Source of the DNA: Mycoplasmatota bacterium
Lineage (GTDB): Bacteria; Bacillota_I; Bacilli_A; Acholeplasmatales; Acholeplasmataceae
Assembly: GCA_018622495.1 (NCBI GenBank)
Contig: CP076021.1
Location: 186,001 to 250,000 of the forward strand
Length of the DNA stretch: 64,000 nucleotides
Direction of reading: 5' to 3'
The notes beneath the pieces were generated by a model, which was not told where the DNA came from, made no database searches, and was given only the letters and a program-made list of their open reading frames with translations. The translations under genes were made by a program, and so were the position numbers. Positions 52,491 through 61,969 of this stretch are shown here, in pieces; the first letter of the stretch is position 1; every line of letters begins with the position of its first letter.

Positions 52491-53633
52491 ATGAACGGTT
52501 ATAAAAAAACATTATCTATTATTGGTATTGTCATTGGTGTGTTGTTAAGTTTTTATTTATTAAATCTTCTAAATGCGACATATCCACAAAATATCATCAG
52601 TCGTATTATTAATGGTATACACATTGTTTTAGTACCTGTATTAATTGCATTAATGATTACATACTTAATGAATCCTTTTACGATTAGAATGATCAACCAT
52701 AAAGTACCTAAATGGTTAGCGGTTGTTATCACCATGGTGATTTCGATTGGTCTTATCGTAGGATTAATTGTGTTTATTATTGCCTTTATGATTGAAGAAG
52801 GAGCAAACATTTATGAGAGTATCATGACTTCAAATATTATTTCTGTGATAGAAACATGGGCAAATCAAAATAATTTAGATTCAGTTTATGATTATGTGTA
52901 TCAAACGATTTATAATTATGATTACACCTTATTGGTAGGATCATTTGGAAATATTATCATTGCTGTATTCCAAGGTATTACAACGATTGTATTAGTCCCT
53001 ATATTTTTATGGTTTTTCCTTAATGAAAAAGATAGAATATTCACTGCACTTAATAAAATGTTACCTAATAAATGGCAAGGTCATTTTGAATATATTGGTG
53101 CTGAATCAAATCAAGCAGTAGTTGCTTACTTTAAAAGCAAACTTATTTCAATGTTATTATTATTTATTGTATTTTCCGGTATATTTATATGTTTTAATAT
53201 ACCTATAGGATATGCTATATTCTTTGCATTTGTATTAGCTGCATTTGATCTAGTTCCTTATTTAGGGCCAATCTTAGGGTTATTACTACCGATTGTGTAT
53301 TTCTTTTCTGAAGGTAGTGTTAGGTTATTATGGATTGATTCATTTACGGTTAATGCATTTTGGGCATCACTTATATTATTAATATTAAATATGGTTATTC
53401 AATTCGTTCAAAATAACATTGTGATTCCAAAACTTGCTGGAGAAGCAATGAACATTAATCCTTTATTGATATTGGTTGCGATGTTATTCTTTGGAAGTAT
53501 CTTAGGTGTTTGGGGTATTATATTTGCTATTCCATTATGTGGTATTGGTGTTATCTTAGTTGATTATTTAAAAACTGAGAATAAAAAAGAAAAACAGAGT
53601 TCCAAAAAGAACCCTGTAATTGAAAAGAAATAG
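52491..53633 (+). CDS. AI-2E family transporter (UPF0118)
   Basis: A 380-residue membrane protein with about eight hydrophobic helices and the family-typical region FAFVLAAFDLVPYLGPILGLLLPIVYFF and IVIPKLAGEAMNINPLLILVAMLFFGSILG. Members include autoinducer-2 exporters and Na+/H+ or Na+/Li+ antiporters; the substrate here is unknown. The start at 52491 has AAGGAGAG correctly spaced, unlike the TTG 15 bases upstream. Confidence 0.88.
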   Translation: MNGYKKTLSIIGIVIGVLLSFYLLNLLNATYPQNIISRIINGIHIVLVPVLIALMITYLMNPFTIRMINHKVPKWLAVVITMVISIGLIVGLIVFIIAFMIEEGANIYESIMTSNIISVIETWANQNNLDSVYDYVYQTIYNYDYTLLVGSFGNIIIAVFQGITTIVLVPIFLWFFLNEKDRIFTALNKMLPNKWQGHFEYIGAESNQAVVAYFKSKLISMLLLFIVFSGIFICFNIPIGYAIFFAFVLAAFDLVPYLGPILGLLLPIVYFFSEGSVRLLWIDSFTVNAFWASLILLILNMVIQFVQNNIVIPKLAGEAMNINPLLILVAMLFFGSILGVWGIIFAIPLCGIGVILVDYLKTENKKEKQSSKKNPVIEKK

Positions 53634-53640
53634 TATAGTT

Positions 53641-53669
53641 AACAGCGGGATTATCTTCCGCTGTTTTTT
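53641..53669. terminator. Bidirectional terminator between convergent genes
   Basis: AACAGCGG pairs with CCGCTGTT, followed by a T run on the + strand. It lies between the AI-2E gene (+) and the LURP-one gene (-). Confidence 0.75.
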
Positions 53670-54150
53670 AATGATGTTTTTTTTCGTGAATGATTTGATC
53701 TAGTAATACAACAATAAATAAAGATAGTGCAGGATCATAAGCATCCGTTACATTAATCTCATAAGTGTCTCCCCAAGAAATAATTCTTTTTTGGATAGAA
53801 GCGATTAATTCATCACCATCTTCAATAACAAATGAATGTGCAAAGATGCTGCCTGATACTTTTAACATTTTGTTTTCTAACTGAAGACTAAATTTTGGAC
53901 GTAGGCCAAATATTCTTTTAATGACAGCTAGTTGTTGCTTGTTCTCATCTTCAATATAATACTTTGCAAGCAATGAGATAACTGGTTTGTGTGCGTGTAA
54001 AAGAACTCGATTATGTTCATCTGAAAAGGTTAATTTATTAGTTAAACTCAAAACTTTTCCTTCAACATGATATTTAGCAACTTGTTGATCATCATAAATA
54101 CTAAATTTGTCTCTAAATGAAAAAACTTTTTGTCTCATATAAAACTTCAT
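53668..54150 (-). CDS. LURP-one/tubby-like protein (YxjI type)
   Basis: A 160-residue beta-rich protein with the start KFYMRQKVFSFRDKFSIYDD and regular repeats (VEGKVLSLTNKLTFSD, LLAKYYIEDENKQQLAVIKR, ISWGDTYEINV) of the LOR/YxjI family, whose biochemical role is not established. It starts 2 bases after the XRE regulator gene, so the pair forms one transcript. Confidence 0.8.
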   Translation of the reverse strand: MKFYMRQKVFSFRDKFSIYDDQQVAKYHVEGKVLSLTNKLTFSDEHNRVLLHAHKPVISLLAKYYIEDENKQQLAVIKRIFGLRPKFSLQLENKMLKVSGSIFAHSFVIEDGDELIASIQKRIISWGDTYEINVTDAYDPALSLFIVVLLDQIIHEKKHH

Positions 54151-54152
54151 TT

Positions 54153-54755
54153 TTACACCTCTTTATTATTTTTTGAATATTTTAAACTATATCCTATAAG
54201 TATAGATACGATTTGAACAGGTATCGCTATAATAAAAAATAAATAACTAGAACTTGTGGGTACTAATAAGGTAAGCATTAATGCTAATGTCCATATAAGA
54301 TAAGAGATTGATAGAAATATATAAGGTCTCTTAGACCAAAGAGATGTAAAAACTAATAAAACTATTGCAGAAAAAGGCAATGCAACAATATATATTTTCC
54401 ATAGTTCAAAACCATCAAAATTAAGCATTTTTAAAATACTAAATGTTGTCACAGCAATAAACCAAACTAAAACAAACGCAGCAAGCGCAATCGTTAAATG
54501 TTTTTTATGTCTTACTGATTGAGGTGTATAAGCAGTATGTTTTTTATAAATGAGTTCATCTAGGGTCACTTCAAATAATTGACATAGTTTGTTGATCACA
54601 AAAATATCTGGTGCACTTTCTGCACGTTCCCATTTAGAAACTGCCTTATCTGAATAATTCAAATATTCTGCAAGTTCTAATTGAGTCATTAGTTTTTGTT
54701 TTCTATAAAATTGTATGTTTTCGGCGAGTCTTGCCTTTATAAGTTCATTTTCCAT
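54153..54755 (-). CDS. XRE-family regulator with a C-terminal membrane domain
   Basis: A 200-residue protein: an N-terminal Cro/CI helix-turn-helix (RLAENIQFYRKQKLMTQLELAEYLNYSDKAVSKWERAESAPDIFVINKLCQLFEVTLDELI) and, after residue ~80, four hydrophobic helices. Membrane-bound XRE regulators of this kind may sense envelope state. Inverted and direct repeats of TCTACT lie just upstream and may be its operator. Confidence 0.87.
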   Translation of the reverse strand: MENELIKARLAENIQFYRKQKLMTQLELAEYLNYSDKAVSKWERAESAPDIFVINKLCQLFEVTLDELIYKKHTAYTPQSVRHKKHLTIALAAFVLVWFIAVTTFSILKMLNFDGFELWKIYIVALPFSAIVLLVFTSLWSKRPYIFLSISYLIWTLALMLTLLVPTSSSYLFFIIAIPVQIVSILIGYSLKYSKNNKEV

Positions 54756-54793
54756 GAATATATTTTATCACTAATCGCTATAAAATGCACGAT

Positions 54794-54829
54794 TCTACTG
54801 TGAGTAGAGTTGTTTTTTTAAATTCTACT
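54794..54829 (-). promoter_or_regulatory. Candidate operator for the XRE regulator
   Basis: TCTACT GTG AGTAGA (54794-54808) is a palindrome with perfect 6-bp arms. A further TCTACT half-site is at 54824-54829. They lie in the divergent region between the XRE gene and the SGNH hydrolase gene. Confidence 0.5.
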
Positions 54830-54927
54830 GACCTAATTTATTTGGTATAGTTCAAATAATGTGTGGTAGATAGGAAAATTTATATAAGGCATATAAAATA
54901 TATGTATAGATTGGAGGTATGTATTTT

Positions 54928-55683
54928 ATGAAAAATGTTGCAATATTTGGAGATTCAGTTTCAAAAGGTGTTATTTATGATTCTGATTTAAAACGTTATA
55001 GATTTGCTAAAGGCATTGATTGGCAAAATATAGAACAAAGATTAAATATTAAAATAGAAAACCATTCTAAAATGGGAGCTACTATTACATATGGTTATCA
55101 TAAATTATTGAAATTTCTTGAAACAAATCCAAATGTTGATACCATTCTTTTAGAATATGGTGGAAATGATTGTGATTACAATTGGGAAGAAGTTGCTCAA
55201 AGTGCTTCAAAAGATTATCAACCAAACACGACCATAGAAACATTTAGAAATACATTAGTTAAAATGATAAAGCTTATAGAATCATATCACATAAAACCAA
55301 TCGTATTAACACTACCTTCGATTCATGCACAAAAGTATTATAAGTGGATTGCAAGAAAAAACATTAATATGGAAAATGTTTTATATTTTTTAGGAGATAT
55401 TGAACATATATATAGACATCATGAATTATATAATATGACAATCTTAGAAGTAGCAATACAATGTCGTGTTGAACATATAGACATTAGAAAAGTATTTTTA
55501 ACAGATGGAAATCCTGATGCATATATCTGTGAAGATGGTATACACCCAACAATTATGGCTGAACAAAAAATAGTCGAACATATTATTGAACAAGTCAATG
55601 GGCGATATAGAAAACAAATCATCTCACTACCTAAAATAACAAAACCGGCACTTAATTTATATCAAAAGGAATACATAGGGTGA
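54928..55683 (+). CDS. SGNH/GDSL hydrolase
   Basis: A 251-residue cytosolic SGNH esterase-like protein with block I FGDSVSKG (nucleophile Ser), block III LEYGGNDCDYNW (Asn) and block V DGIHPTIMAE (Asp and His). It should hydrolyse an ester or acyl group; the substrate is unknown. I start at 54928: GGAGGT abuts the first ATG (54919), while this one has a 9-base spacing. It stops with TGA, 4 bases before the next gene. Confidence 0.87.
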   Translation: MKNVAIFGDSVSKGVIYDSDLKRYRFAKGIDWQNIEQRLNIKIENHSKMGATITYGYHKLLKFLETNPNVDTILLEYGGNDCDYNWEEVAQSASKDYQPNTTIETFRNTLVKMIKLIESYHIKPIVLTLPSIHAQKYYKWIARKNINMENVLYFLGDIEHIYRHHELYNMTILEVAIQCRVEHIDIRKVFLTDGNPDAYICEDGIHPTIMAEQKIVEHIIEQVNGRYRKQIISLPKITKPALNLYQKEYIG

Positions 55684-55687
55684 TCAC

Positions 55688-56335
55688 ATGAAAGAAAAAA
55701 AACTAAGTAAAAGATTAGAACAAATCAAACAAACACATGTTTTTATACCAGAATATGTAGAAAATTATACATTAATTAATACAGGAAATCGCGATGATAT
55801 GAATCACTACGATTTAAAATTAAAGGATAATGATCATAATGAATTAGTGATTAGAAAAACATTAAGAGGCGATAATAGTGTTGATGTTTTTGTGATGATG
55901 AAAACAAAAAATCAAATATATATGAATAAACAAAGAACATATATGGCAGATAAAGACCCTCTTAAAATATTTTGTATGAAGTCAGAAAAAGAATGGATGT
56001 TTTCTTTTGAAGGTTTGATGATATCAAAAGAAAAAGAAATGATCAATACAGCTTTCAAAATAAACTTTACATCAAATGAACCTATTGAAGACTTAATAAG
56101 TCGTTTAAAAACTAATGAATCAAGCAAACAAGTATTAAACCATAGAGTAGATCAAACAATGATTAAAGATCCTGAAATGACCCAGATAGTTGCATATCAA
56201 CAAAAAGGTAGTGTTCAAGGTGTAATTAAGTTAAATGATAAAACGATAACACTTAATACAATAGGCATACGTCATCATAAATTCGGTAAGCATGCATATC
56301 AAAGCTTATTTAACATTCTACAACGCACATTATAA
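55688..56335 (+). CDS. Hypothetical protein, partner of the SGNH hydrolase
   Basis: A 215-residue soluble protein with a Lys/Glu-rich start and alternating beta-prone segments. The C-terminal part (GVIKLNDKTITLNTIGIRHHKFGKHAYQ) resembles the G-x-R-(D/H)-H-x-x-G motif of lipocalin-like AttH/carotenoid-hydratase proteins, but the match is short. I do not recognise the family with confidence. It is 4 bases after the SGNH hydrolase gene and probably co-expressed. Confidence 0.6.
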   Translation: MKEKKLSKRLEQIKQTHVFIPEYVENYTLINTGNRDDMNHYDLKLKDNDHNELVIRKTLRGDNSVDVFVMMKTKNQIYMNKQRTYMADKDPLKIFCMKSEKEWMFSFEGLMISKEKEMINTAFKINFTSNEPIEDLISRLKTNESSKQVLNHRVDQTMIKDPEMTQIVAYQQKGSVQGVIKLNDKTITLNTIGIRHHKFGKHAYQSLFNILQRTL

Positions 56336-56431
56336 TATGAGTTATTCAAATTAAATGAGAGATATACTTAAGAGTATATCTTTTTTGTAGTATAATAGTA
56401 CATAGATATTAAAAATGGGTGGAAATAAATA

Positions 56432-58579
56432 ATGAACATAAAAAGAAAAACATATCTTATATTTATCGCATTGTTTTTTATGTTAAATATATATAATACA
56501 TACTACTTAACCTCTGTTAGTCTTAATCGCTATATTGCGCCATTTAAACATACCCTTATAGGTGAAATAAATGCGTTTATTGGTAATTTTGCTATCTTAT
56601 TTTTATTGTTGATTATAGGTATGGCAATATTTAAAAAAGCGAAATCGAGAATGATATATTTAACTAGTGTGACGTTTATACTTAATATCTTTATATTTTT
56701 ATTAGGTGTATTTACTTTATTTTTTGGAACTGCTTTTTCCGTAGAGGGACTTGTTATTTTTAACAATCCCGCAGAAGGATTTGCAGCATCAACAGCTAGA
56801 GAAGTATTTCATGAACTCTATTATTATTACCGCATTGTTGTCTTTTTACCTTCAATGATATTACTAGGGTTAACCATTTGGTTTACTAGAAAAAAATATA
56901 ATCAAGTTATTTTTAAATATAGTTTAAAAACTTATATTATTGGCATATTAAGTGTTGCTATTTTATTAGTCTCAAGTTCAACTATTTTTATTTATAGATT
57001 TATTCAAACATTACCGGTTGAATCAACATTACCTTCATTTGCAACACGTAACTATGGTGTTTATCCATATTATTTAGGAGAATTATTCGGTATCGAATAT
57101 ACATTGGATCTAGAAAGTATATTAGATGTTGATAGCGATGATGATCTTGCTGCAATGTATGGACAATATAATAAAAACCAAGATAGTTATATTAATTATT
57201 TTGATGGACAAACATACTCAAATATATTAACGACGAGTCAAACTGTTGAAGATCTTTATATTGATAGTGAACTTTCAACATCAACAACACTTAACGGTAT
57301 GTTAGAAAATAAGAATCTTGTATTAATTCATTTAGAATCTTTTAACTATTTCCTAATTGATTTTATGGAAAAAGAGACAGCTAAAGGAAATTCTGATATT
57401 GTTGAAGAAGCATATACGTTTTTAATGAATATGTTTAATGAAAGTTTTGTTTTTGAAAATATGTATAACAATGTCGGTATGGGAGTTTCTTCAGATGCAG
57501 AACTCGCAGTATTAAGCGGCATTAATCCAACAGGGAATCAAACGTTATATTGGGATTATGATGAAACCCCATATGAACTTGATACACTTGTCTCATATTT
57601 TAACAATGAAGGATATTATACAGAAGCTATTCATGGTGATGTTGCTGAATTTTATAATCGTGATGTTATTTATGAACAAATGTATGGTTTTGATGGTTAT
57701 TATTCGATTGATGATTTTGTTTTAGATGGATCTCAATTAGATTTAGGGTACTTATATAATATGGAAGAAGAGTTATTTCATGTGAGTCCTTGGATTAGTG
57801 ATTATGAATTAGCTGACTACACATATGAGTTAGGTTCTAGTTTGACAGATCCATTCTTTTTATTCCCAATCACAATGATGGGACACACACCTTATGATTT
57901 TGGACCATATGAAGAAGATAATCTTTATCCAGATTATACGAGTGTTGCTAATGGTGATATTTTTGGTATTACTGATCGTTATATTAAATATGCACCATAC
58001 TACTCTAATATTATTCAAAGGTTTTTTATTGGTGATGGGAATACAGATCAGACACTAGATGATACCGTATATATCTTTTATAGTGATCATGGATCAGATT
58101 TGAAGAACGGGGATATATCAACAATATTTGATACAAAGTTAGATCTTATGCAAGAAAGACAAATGCTTCAACAAATTGTATCCTTTATCTATGTGCCAAG
58201 TTCAACGACTTATGTAGATTATGGAGATTACCAATTAAGAAAAGGACTTTTAACAGGTACACAAGAACTCGTAAGATCAGAAATAGATTTATATCGTACT
58301 ATTGTGGAACTTTTCGGATTGGATGCTGATGAAGATATATACTTTGGCGTTAACGGATTAAGCGTTGAACCAACGTTTGCTTTGGAAAATAGAGTAGAAG
58401 ATGTCGTCTTAGATGATTATATTTATTCAATGAGAAACGCTAATAAGATTTATCCAGCCTCACAAACAGTCGATGATAACATTTATGACTATATTTTAAA
58501 ATATAAATTGTTAAGTGATTACATGCTTACTCGAAGCGATTTACAAAATCAAATTAAGGAGGCAATTAATGCTACTTGA
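56432..58579 (+). CDS. LtaS-like phosphoglycerol transferase (sulfatase fold)
   Basis: A 715-residue protein with about five N-terminal membrane helices and an extracellular alkaline-phosphatase-like domain. Metal-site motifs are visible: LIHLESFNYF (Glu), EAIHGDVAEFYNRD (His) and YSDHGSDL (Asp-His). Where lipoteichoic acid synthase has Gly-Lys-Thr-Ser-Asp, this has GVSSDAE, so the nucleophile Thr is replaced by Ser353. It may transfer glycerol phosphate from phosphatidylglycerol to a glycolipid. It overlaps the next gene by 11 bases. Confidence 0.87.
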   Translation: MNIKRKTYLIFIALFFMLNIYNTYYLTSVSLNRYIAPFKHTLIGEINAFIGNFAILFLLLIIGMAIFKKAKSRMIYLTSVTFILNIFIFLLGVFTLFFGTAFSVEGLVIFNNPAEGFAASTAREVFHELYYYYRIVVFLPSMILLGLTIWFTRKKYNQVIFKYSLKTYIIGILSVAILLVSSSTIFIYRFIQTLPVESTLPSFATRNYGVYPYYLGELFGIEYTLDLESILDVDSDDDLAAMYGQYNKNQDSYINYFDGQTYSNILTTSQTVEDLYIDSELSTSTTLNGMLENKNLVLIHLESFNYFLIDFMEKETAKGNSDIVEEAYTFLMNMFNESFVFENMYNNVGMGVSSDAELAVLSGINPTGNQTLYWDYDETPYELDTLVSYFNNEGYYTEAIHGDVAEFYNRDVIYEQMYGFDGYYSIDDFVLDGSQLDLGYLYNMEEELFHVSPWISDYELADYTYELGSSLTDPFFLFPITMMGHTPYDFGPYEEDNLYPDYTSVANGDIFGITDRYIKYAPYYSNIIQRFFIGDGNTDQTLDDTVYIFYSDHGSDLKNGDISTIFDTKLDLMQERQMLQQIVSFIYVPSSTTYVDYGDYQLRKGLLTGTQELVRSEIDLYRTIVELFGLDADEDIYFGVNGLSVEPTFALENRVEDVVLDDYIYSMRNANKIYPASQTVDDNIYDYILKYKLLSDYMLTRSDLQNQIKEAINAT

Positions 58580-59219
58580 TCGTGTTTATAAAGAAAAGTT
58601 TTACTTATCTGCACTCATAAGTTATATGGTACTTACAGTATTTACGGGAAGCATATTAAACAATGGACTTATATTGTTTTTAACAATTAATATGTTTTTA
58701 GCTGGCGTTTCATGGATATTGTCAATTGGTGTTTCATGTTTAAAAGACAAAGGCTATAAATTGTGGATTGTTTTGATTTTAACTATTGTATGGATATTAT
58801 TTTTTCCAAATGCTATGTATATAACCACCGATTTTATTCACCTACAAAATTATGAATTTTTTGGTATTTATAGTCAAACATATGTGTTTATACTAGAAGA
58901 TTGGATTGTGTTATTTCTTATCTTTTTAGGAGCAATGATAAGTGCTAAATTAGGTGTTGAAAGCATAAAAAATGTATTTTCATCATGGAAACTATTTAAT
59001 AGTAAATGGTTAATTATATATTTATCAGGGTTATTTGTTATTTCAAGTATAGGTATTTATATTGGAAGGTTTATTCGATTGAACTCTTGGGATTTTTATC
59101 GATTAGATATTATATTTGAACATATATGGCAACACTTCGAATTTTTTATAGGATTTGTTTTGCTGTTTACAGCGATTCATTTCATTTATTACGTATTATT
59201 TAAACAGTCAAAAAAATAA
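58569..59219 (+). CDS. DUF1361 membrane protein
   Basis: A 216-residue protein with six to seven hydrophobic helices and the DUF1361-like segment VLILTIVWILFFPNAMYITTDFIHLQ. Function unknown. The start at 58569 lies inside the end of the LtaS-like gene and is preceded by AAGGAGG; the longer frame begins in overlapping LtaS sequence. Coupling suggests it works with the LtaS-like enzyme at the membrane. Confidence 0.8.
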   Translation: MLLDRVYKEKFYLSALISYMVLTVFTGSILNNGLILFLTINMFLAGVSWILSIGVSCLKDKGYKLWIVLILTIVWILFFPNAMYITTDFIHLQNYEFFGIYSQTYVFILEDWIVLFLIFLGAMISAKLGVESIKNVFSSWKLFNSKWLIIYLSGLFVISSIGIYIGRFIRLNSWDFYRLDIIFEHIWQHFEFFIGFVLLFTAIHFIYYVLFKQSKK

Positions 59220-59222
59220 TAA

Positions 59223-59255
59223 AAAAGGGTCGCTTCTAAATGAAGCAACCCTTTT
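59223..59255. terminator. Bidirectional terminator between DUF1361 and uppP
   Basis: AAAAGGGT-GCTTC pairs with GAAGC-ACCCTTTT around a 5-base loop, with A and T runs on both sides. Confidence 0.85.
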
Positions 59256-59269
59256 GTTTATATATTTTA

Positions 59270-60085
59270 TTAAAATATCCAAATACTTAATATAACAGAA
59301 GCTATACCTGCGATAAAGCAATAAATAGAAAAATAATTTAAATTTCTTACTCTAACATAACGATATAATAAGCGCACTGATATTAAACTGAAAATAAAAC
59401 TCATGATAAATGCGAGTGTATAACCTAAATAATCAATGGCTTCAACAGCATGATATGCTTCATAAAAGCCTAAAATCATAACAGGTACTGATACGATAAT
59501 ATAACTAAGAAAAGAGAATTTAAGAACTTTCTTTAATTCTATTTTTTGAGTTAAACCACCAATCATTGTAATGCCACTTCTTGATATACCTGGAATGACA
59601 CCGAATGCTTGGAATGTACCAATAATTAAAGCATTTTTCCAAGTGATGTTGCGTTGCCAATTTGCGTTTCTTGTATAAAAAACATAGAATAATAACGCAC
59701 CTGTTAAAATTAGTGAAAATCCTACAGTTAAGAGATCATCAGGTAATATGTCTTTTACAAAAAAACCGACAATACCAATAGGAACAACTGCAATTAACAG
59801 TTTTAAAACATATTGAAAATCTTCTTTAAATAAAGCATCTCTTTTTGTAACATATTTCCAAGTGCCTGTGATTAAATCAAGAATATCCCGTCTAAAATAA
59901 AAAAATAGAGCTAGGAAAGATCCGGTATTTGTAATCATTAAAAATATAGTTAAGTTTGATAAATCCATACCCAAGAAATGACTAAATATAGTTAAATGTC
60001 CACTGCTTGAAACAGGAAATATTTCAGTTATACCTTGTATAATACCTAATATAATAAATTTTAAAATTTCTATTAATCTGTCCAT
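59270..60085 (-). CDS. uppP: Undecaprenyl-diphosphatase UppP/BacA
   Basis: A 271-residue membrane protein with the two active-site motifs GITEIFPVSSSGHL and PGISRSGITM. It dephosphorylates undecaprenyl diphosphate to recycle the lipid carrier. I choose the ATG at 60085 (MDRLIEI), preceded by GGTGAT, over the upstream ATG that follows a TATAAT box directly. It is divergent from the DUF368 gene. Confidence 0.93.
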   Translation of the reverse strand: MDRLIEILKFIILGIIQGITEIFPVSSSGHLTIFSHFLGMDLSNLTIFLMITNTGSFLALFFYFRRDILDLITGTWKYVTKRDALFKEDFQYVLKLLIAVVPIGIVGFFVKDILPDDLLTVGFSLILTGALLFYVFYTRNANWQRNITWKNALIIGTFQAFGVIPGISRSGITMIGGLTQKIELKKVLKFSFLSYIIVSVPVMILGFYEAYHAVEAIDYLGYTLAFIMSFIFSLISVRLLYRYVRVRNLNYFSIYCFIAGIASVILSIWIF

Positions 60086-60180
60086 GTTATCACCACACAT
60101 ATTATAGCATATTAAATATGTCTTTAATATGATAAAATATGATTAGAGTTAAAATTAAACAAACATGAAAAGAGAACTTT

Positions 60181-61071
60181 ATGAAATCCATGATAAAAAT
60201 TATTAAAGGTGGACTCATTGGTATTGGTAATATTTTACCAGGTGTAAGTGGATCAATGATTGCAGTTATATTAAATATTTATAATGAATTAATTGAAGCG
60301 TTAAATAGCTTATTTACACATCCTATTAAGGCAATTAAATCTATTTGGAAATATATAGTTGGAGCAGTTATTGGTATCTTAATCGGACTTATTATTATTG
60401 ATTATCTATTAGAGATTGCACCACTACCTATTACAATATTATTTGTAGGATTCATTATAGGTGCGATTCCTACACTTTATAAACAAATTCATAAGAAGAC
60501 ATTGAAATGGCATCACTTTGTTGTTTTTGGAGTTGCTGCTTTGATGATGTTAAGTGTTTTGTTTCTTAAAGAAAACGAAGGAGACTTTAACAATTTTTGG
60601 TATCATGTATCAGTTGTATTAGTCGGTATTATATATGCGATCGCAATGATTATCCCTGGTCTATCTGGAGCAACGATGTTAATTGCATTTGGGTTTTATC
60701 AAATATTGCTTGATATGGTTTCTAGTTTTAAAGATGCTTTGATTTCATTAGACTTTGATGCATTTTTCTCACAAATGCCATTATTACTATTATTAGCACT
60801 AGGTGCTGTGATTGGACTCATCGTTATGGGAAAGATTATGGCAGCGTTTATGAAAAAATATCCAGAGCATTTTATTGCAGCTGTATTAGGCATTGTTGTT
60901 GTTTCTCCAATAAATGTATTAGTATTATTACAAAAAGAAACAACATCAAATGTGTTTGATGTTTCATGGTATATGTATGTGTTAAGTTTTATTGCATTTG
61001 CTGTTGGTGTTATACTAACATTAGCACTTGCTAAAACAAATGATAAAGAAGAGGGGAAAACCAATGATTAA
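60181..61071 (+). CDS. DUF368 polyprenyl-phosphate transporter (PopT type)
   Basis: A 296-residue protein with eight or more hydrophobic helices and two related halves, each with a Pro-Gly-x-Ser-Gly motif (GNILPGVSGSMIAVILNIY and MIIPGLSGATMLIAFGFY). DUF368 proteins (PopT) have been linked to flipping undecaprenyl phosphate back across the membrane. Placement next to uppP, which makes that substrate, and ahead of galU supports the role. Confidence 0.87.
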   Translation: MKSMIKIIKGGLIGIGNILPGVSGSMIAVILNIYNELIEALNSLFTHPIKAIKSIWKYIVGAVIGILIGLIIIDYLLEIAPLPITILFVGFIIGAIPTLYKQIHKKTLKWHHFVVFGVAALMMLSVLFLKENEGDFNNFWYHVSVVLVGIIYAIAMIIPGLSGATMLIAFGFYQILLDMVSSFKDALISLDFDAFFSQMPLLLLLALGAVIGLIVMGKIMAAFMKKYPEHFIAAVLGIVVVSPINVLVLLQKETTSNVFDVSWYMYVLSFIAFAVGVILTLALAKTNDKEEGKTND

Positions 61072-61930
61072 AAAAGCAGTTATTCCGGCAGCAGGATATG
61101 GGACAAGATTCTTACCAGTCACTAAAGCTTTACCTAAAGAAATGTTACCAATTATTGATCGACCTACATTAGAATATATTGTAAATGAAGCAATCGATAG
61201 TGGTATTACAGATATTTTATTAGTTGTTAGTGGAAATAAGAATTCAATTGTTGATTACTTTGATAGAAATTTAGAATTAGAATACAAATTGTTAGAACGT
61301 AAAAAAGATTATGAATATGGACTTGTAACAAATATTGCAGTAGGTGCAAATTTATATTTCATTCGACAAAAAGAACAATTAGGCTTAGGTCACGCGGTTT
61401 TACAAGGTGAAACATTTGTGGGTCAAGATGATTTTGCAGTTCTTTTAGGTGATGATGTTTATGTTAATGATGACTATCCAGCAACAAAACAAATGATTGA
61501 TGCATATGATAAAGTTAAAAGTTCTATTTTAGGAACCATTGAAGTCTCATTAGAAGATACTAAAAAATATGGTATTTGTGATCCTATCAAACAAAGTAGC
61601 GATCAACTTAAAGTTTTAAAAAGTGTTGTTGAAAAACCAGAACCGAAAAATGCACCATCTAGAAGTGCAATCGGTGGTAGATATATTTTAACTTCTACAA
61701 TATTTAAATATTTACGTAGCCAATCAAAAGGTAAAGGTAATGAAATTCAATTAACAGATGCTATATTACGATTAATGAACGAAGAAAAAGTTTATAGTTT
61801 TGATGTAGATGCTAGACGCTATGATGTAGGTAAAAAAATTGACTATATAGAAGCTATTATTGACTTTGGATTAAAAAGAGATGACTTAAAAGATGACATC
61901 CAAGCATTAATCAATAAGAAATCAAAATAA
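61064..61930 (+). CDS. galU: UTP-glucose-1-phosphate uridylyltransferase
   Basis: A 288-residue nucleotidyltransferase with AAGYGTRFLPVTKALPKEMLPI (nucleotide and metal loop) and LGLGHAVLQGETFVG. It makes UDP-glucose, the cosubstrate of GalT and a precursor for surface glycolipids. I start at 61064 (MIKKAVIPAAGYG), preceded by GAGGGG; it overlaps the DUF368 stop by 8 bases. Confidence 0.95.
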   Translation: MIKKAVIPAAGYGTRFLPVTKALPKEMLPIIDRPTLEYIVNEAIDSGITDILLVVSGNKNSIVDYFDRNLELEYKLLERKKDYEYGLVTNIAVGANLYFIRQKEQLGLGHAVLQGETFVGQDDFAVLLGDDVYVNDDYPATKQMIDAYDKVKSSILGTIEVSLEDTKKYGICDPIKQSSDQLKVLKSVVEKPEPKNAPSRSAIGGRYILTSTIFKYLRSQSKGKGNEIQLTDAILRLMNEEKVYSFDVDARRYDVGKKIDYIEAIIDFGLKRDDLKDDIQALINKKSK

Positions 61931-61934
61931 TCGC

Positions 61935-61963
61935 TTTACTTTTAATATAGATATACATATAAT
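61935..61963 (+). promoter_or_regulatory. Promoter of the serS T-box transcript
   Basis: TTTACT (61935-61940), a 17-bp spacer and TATAAT (61958-61963), just after the galU stop. Confidence 0.7.
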
Positions 61964-61969
61964 ATAGGT

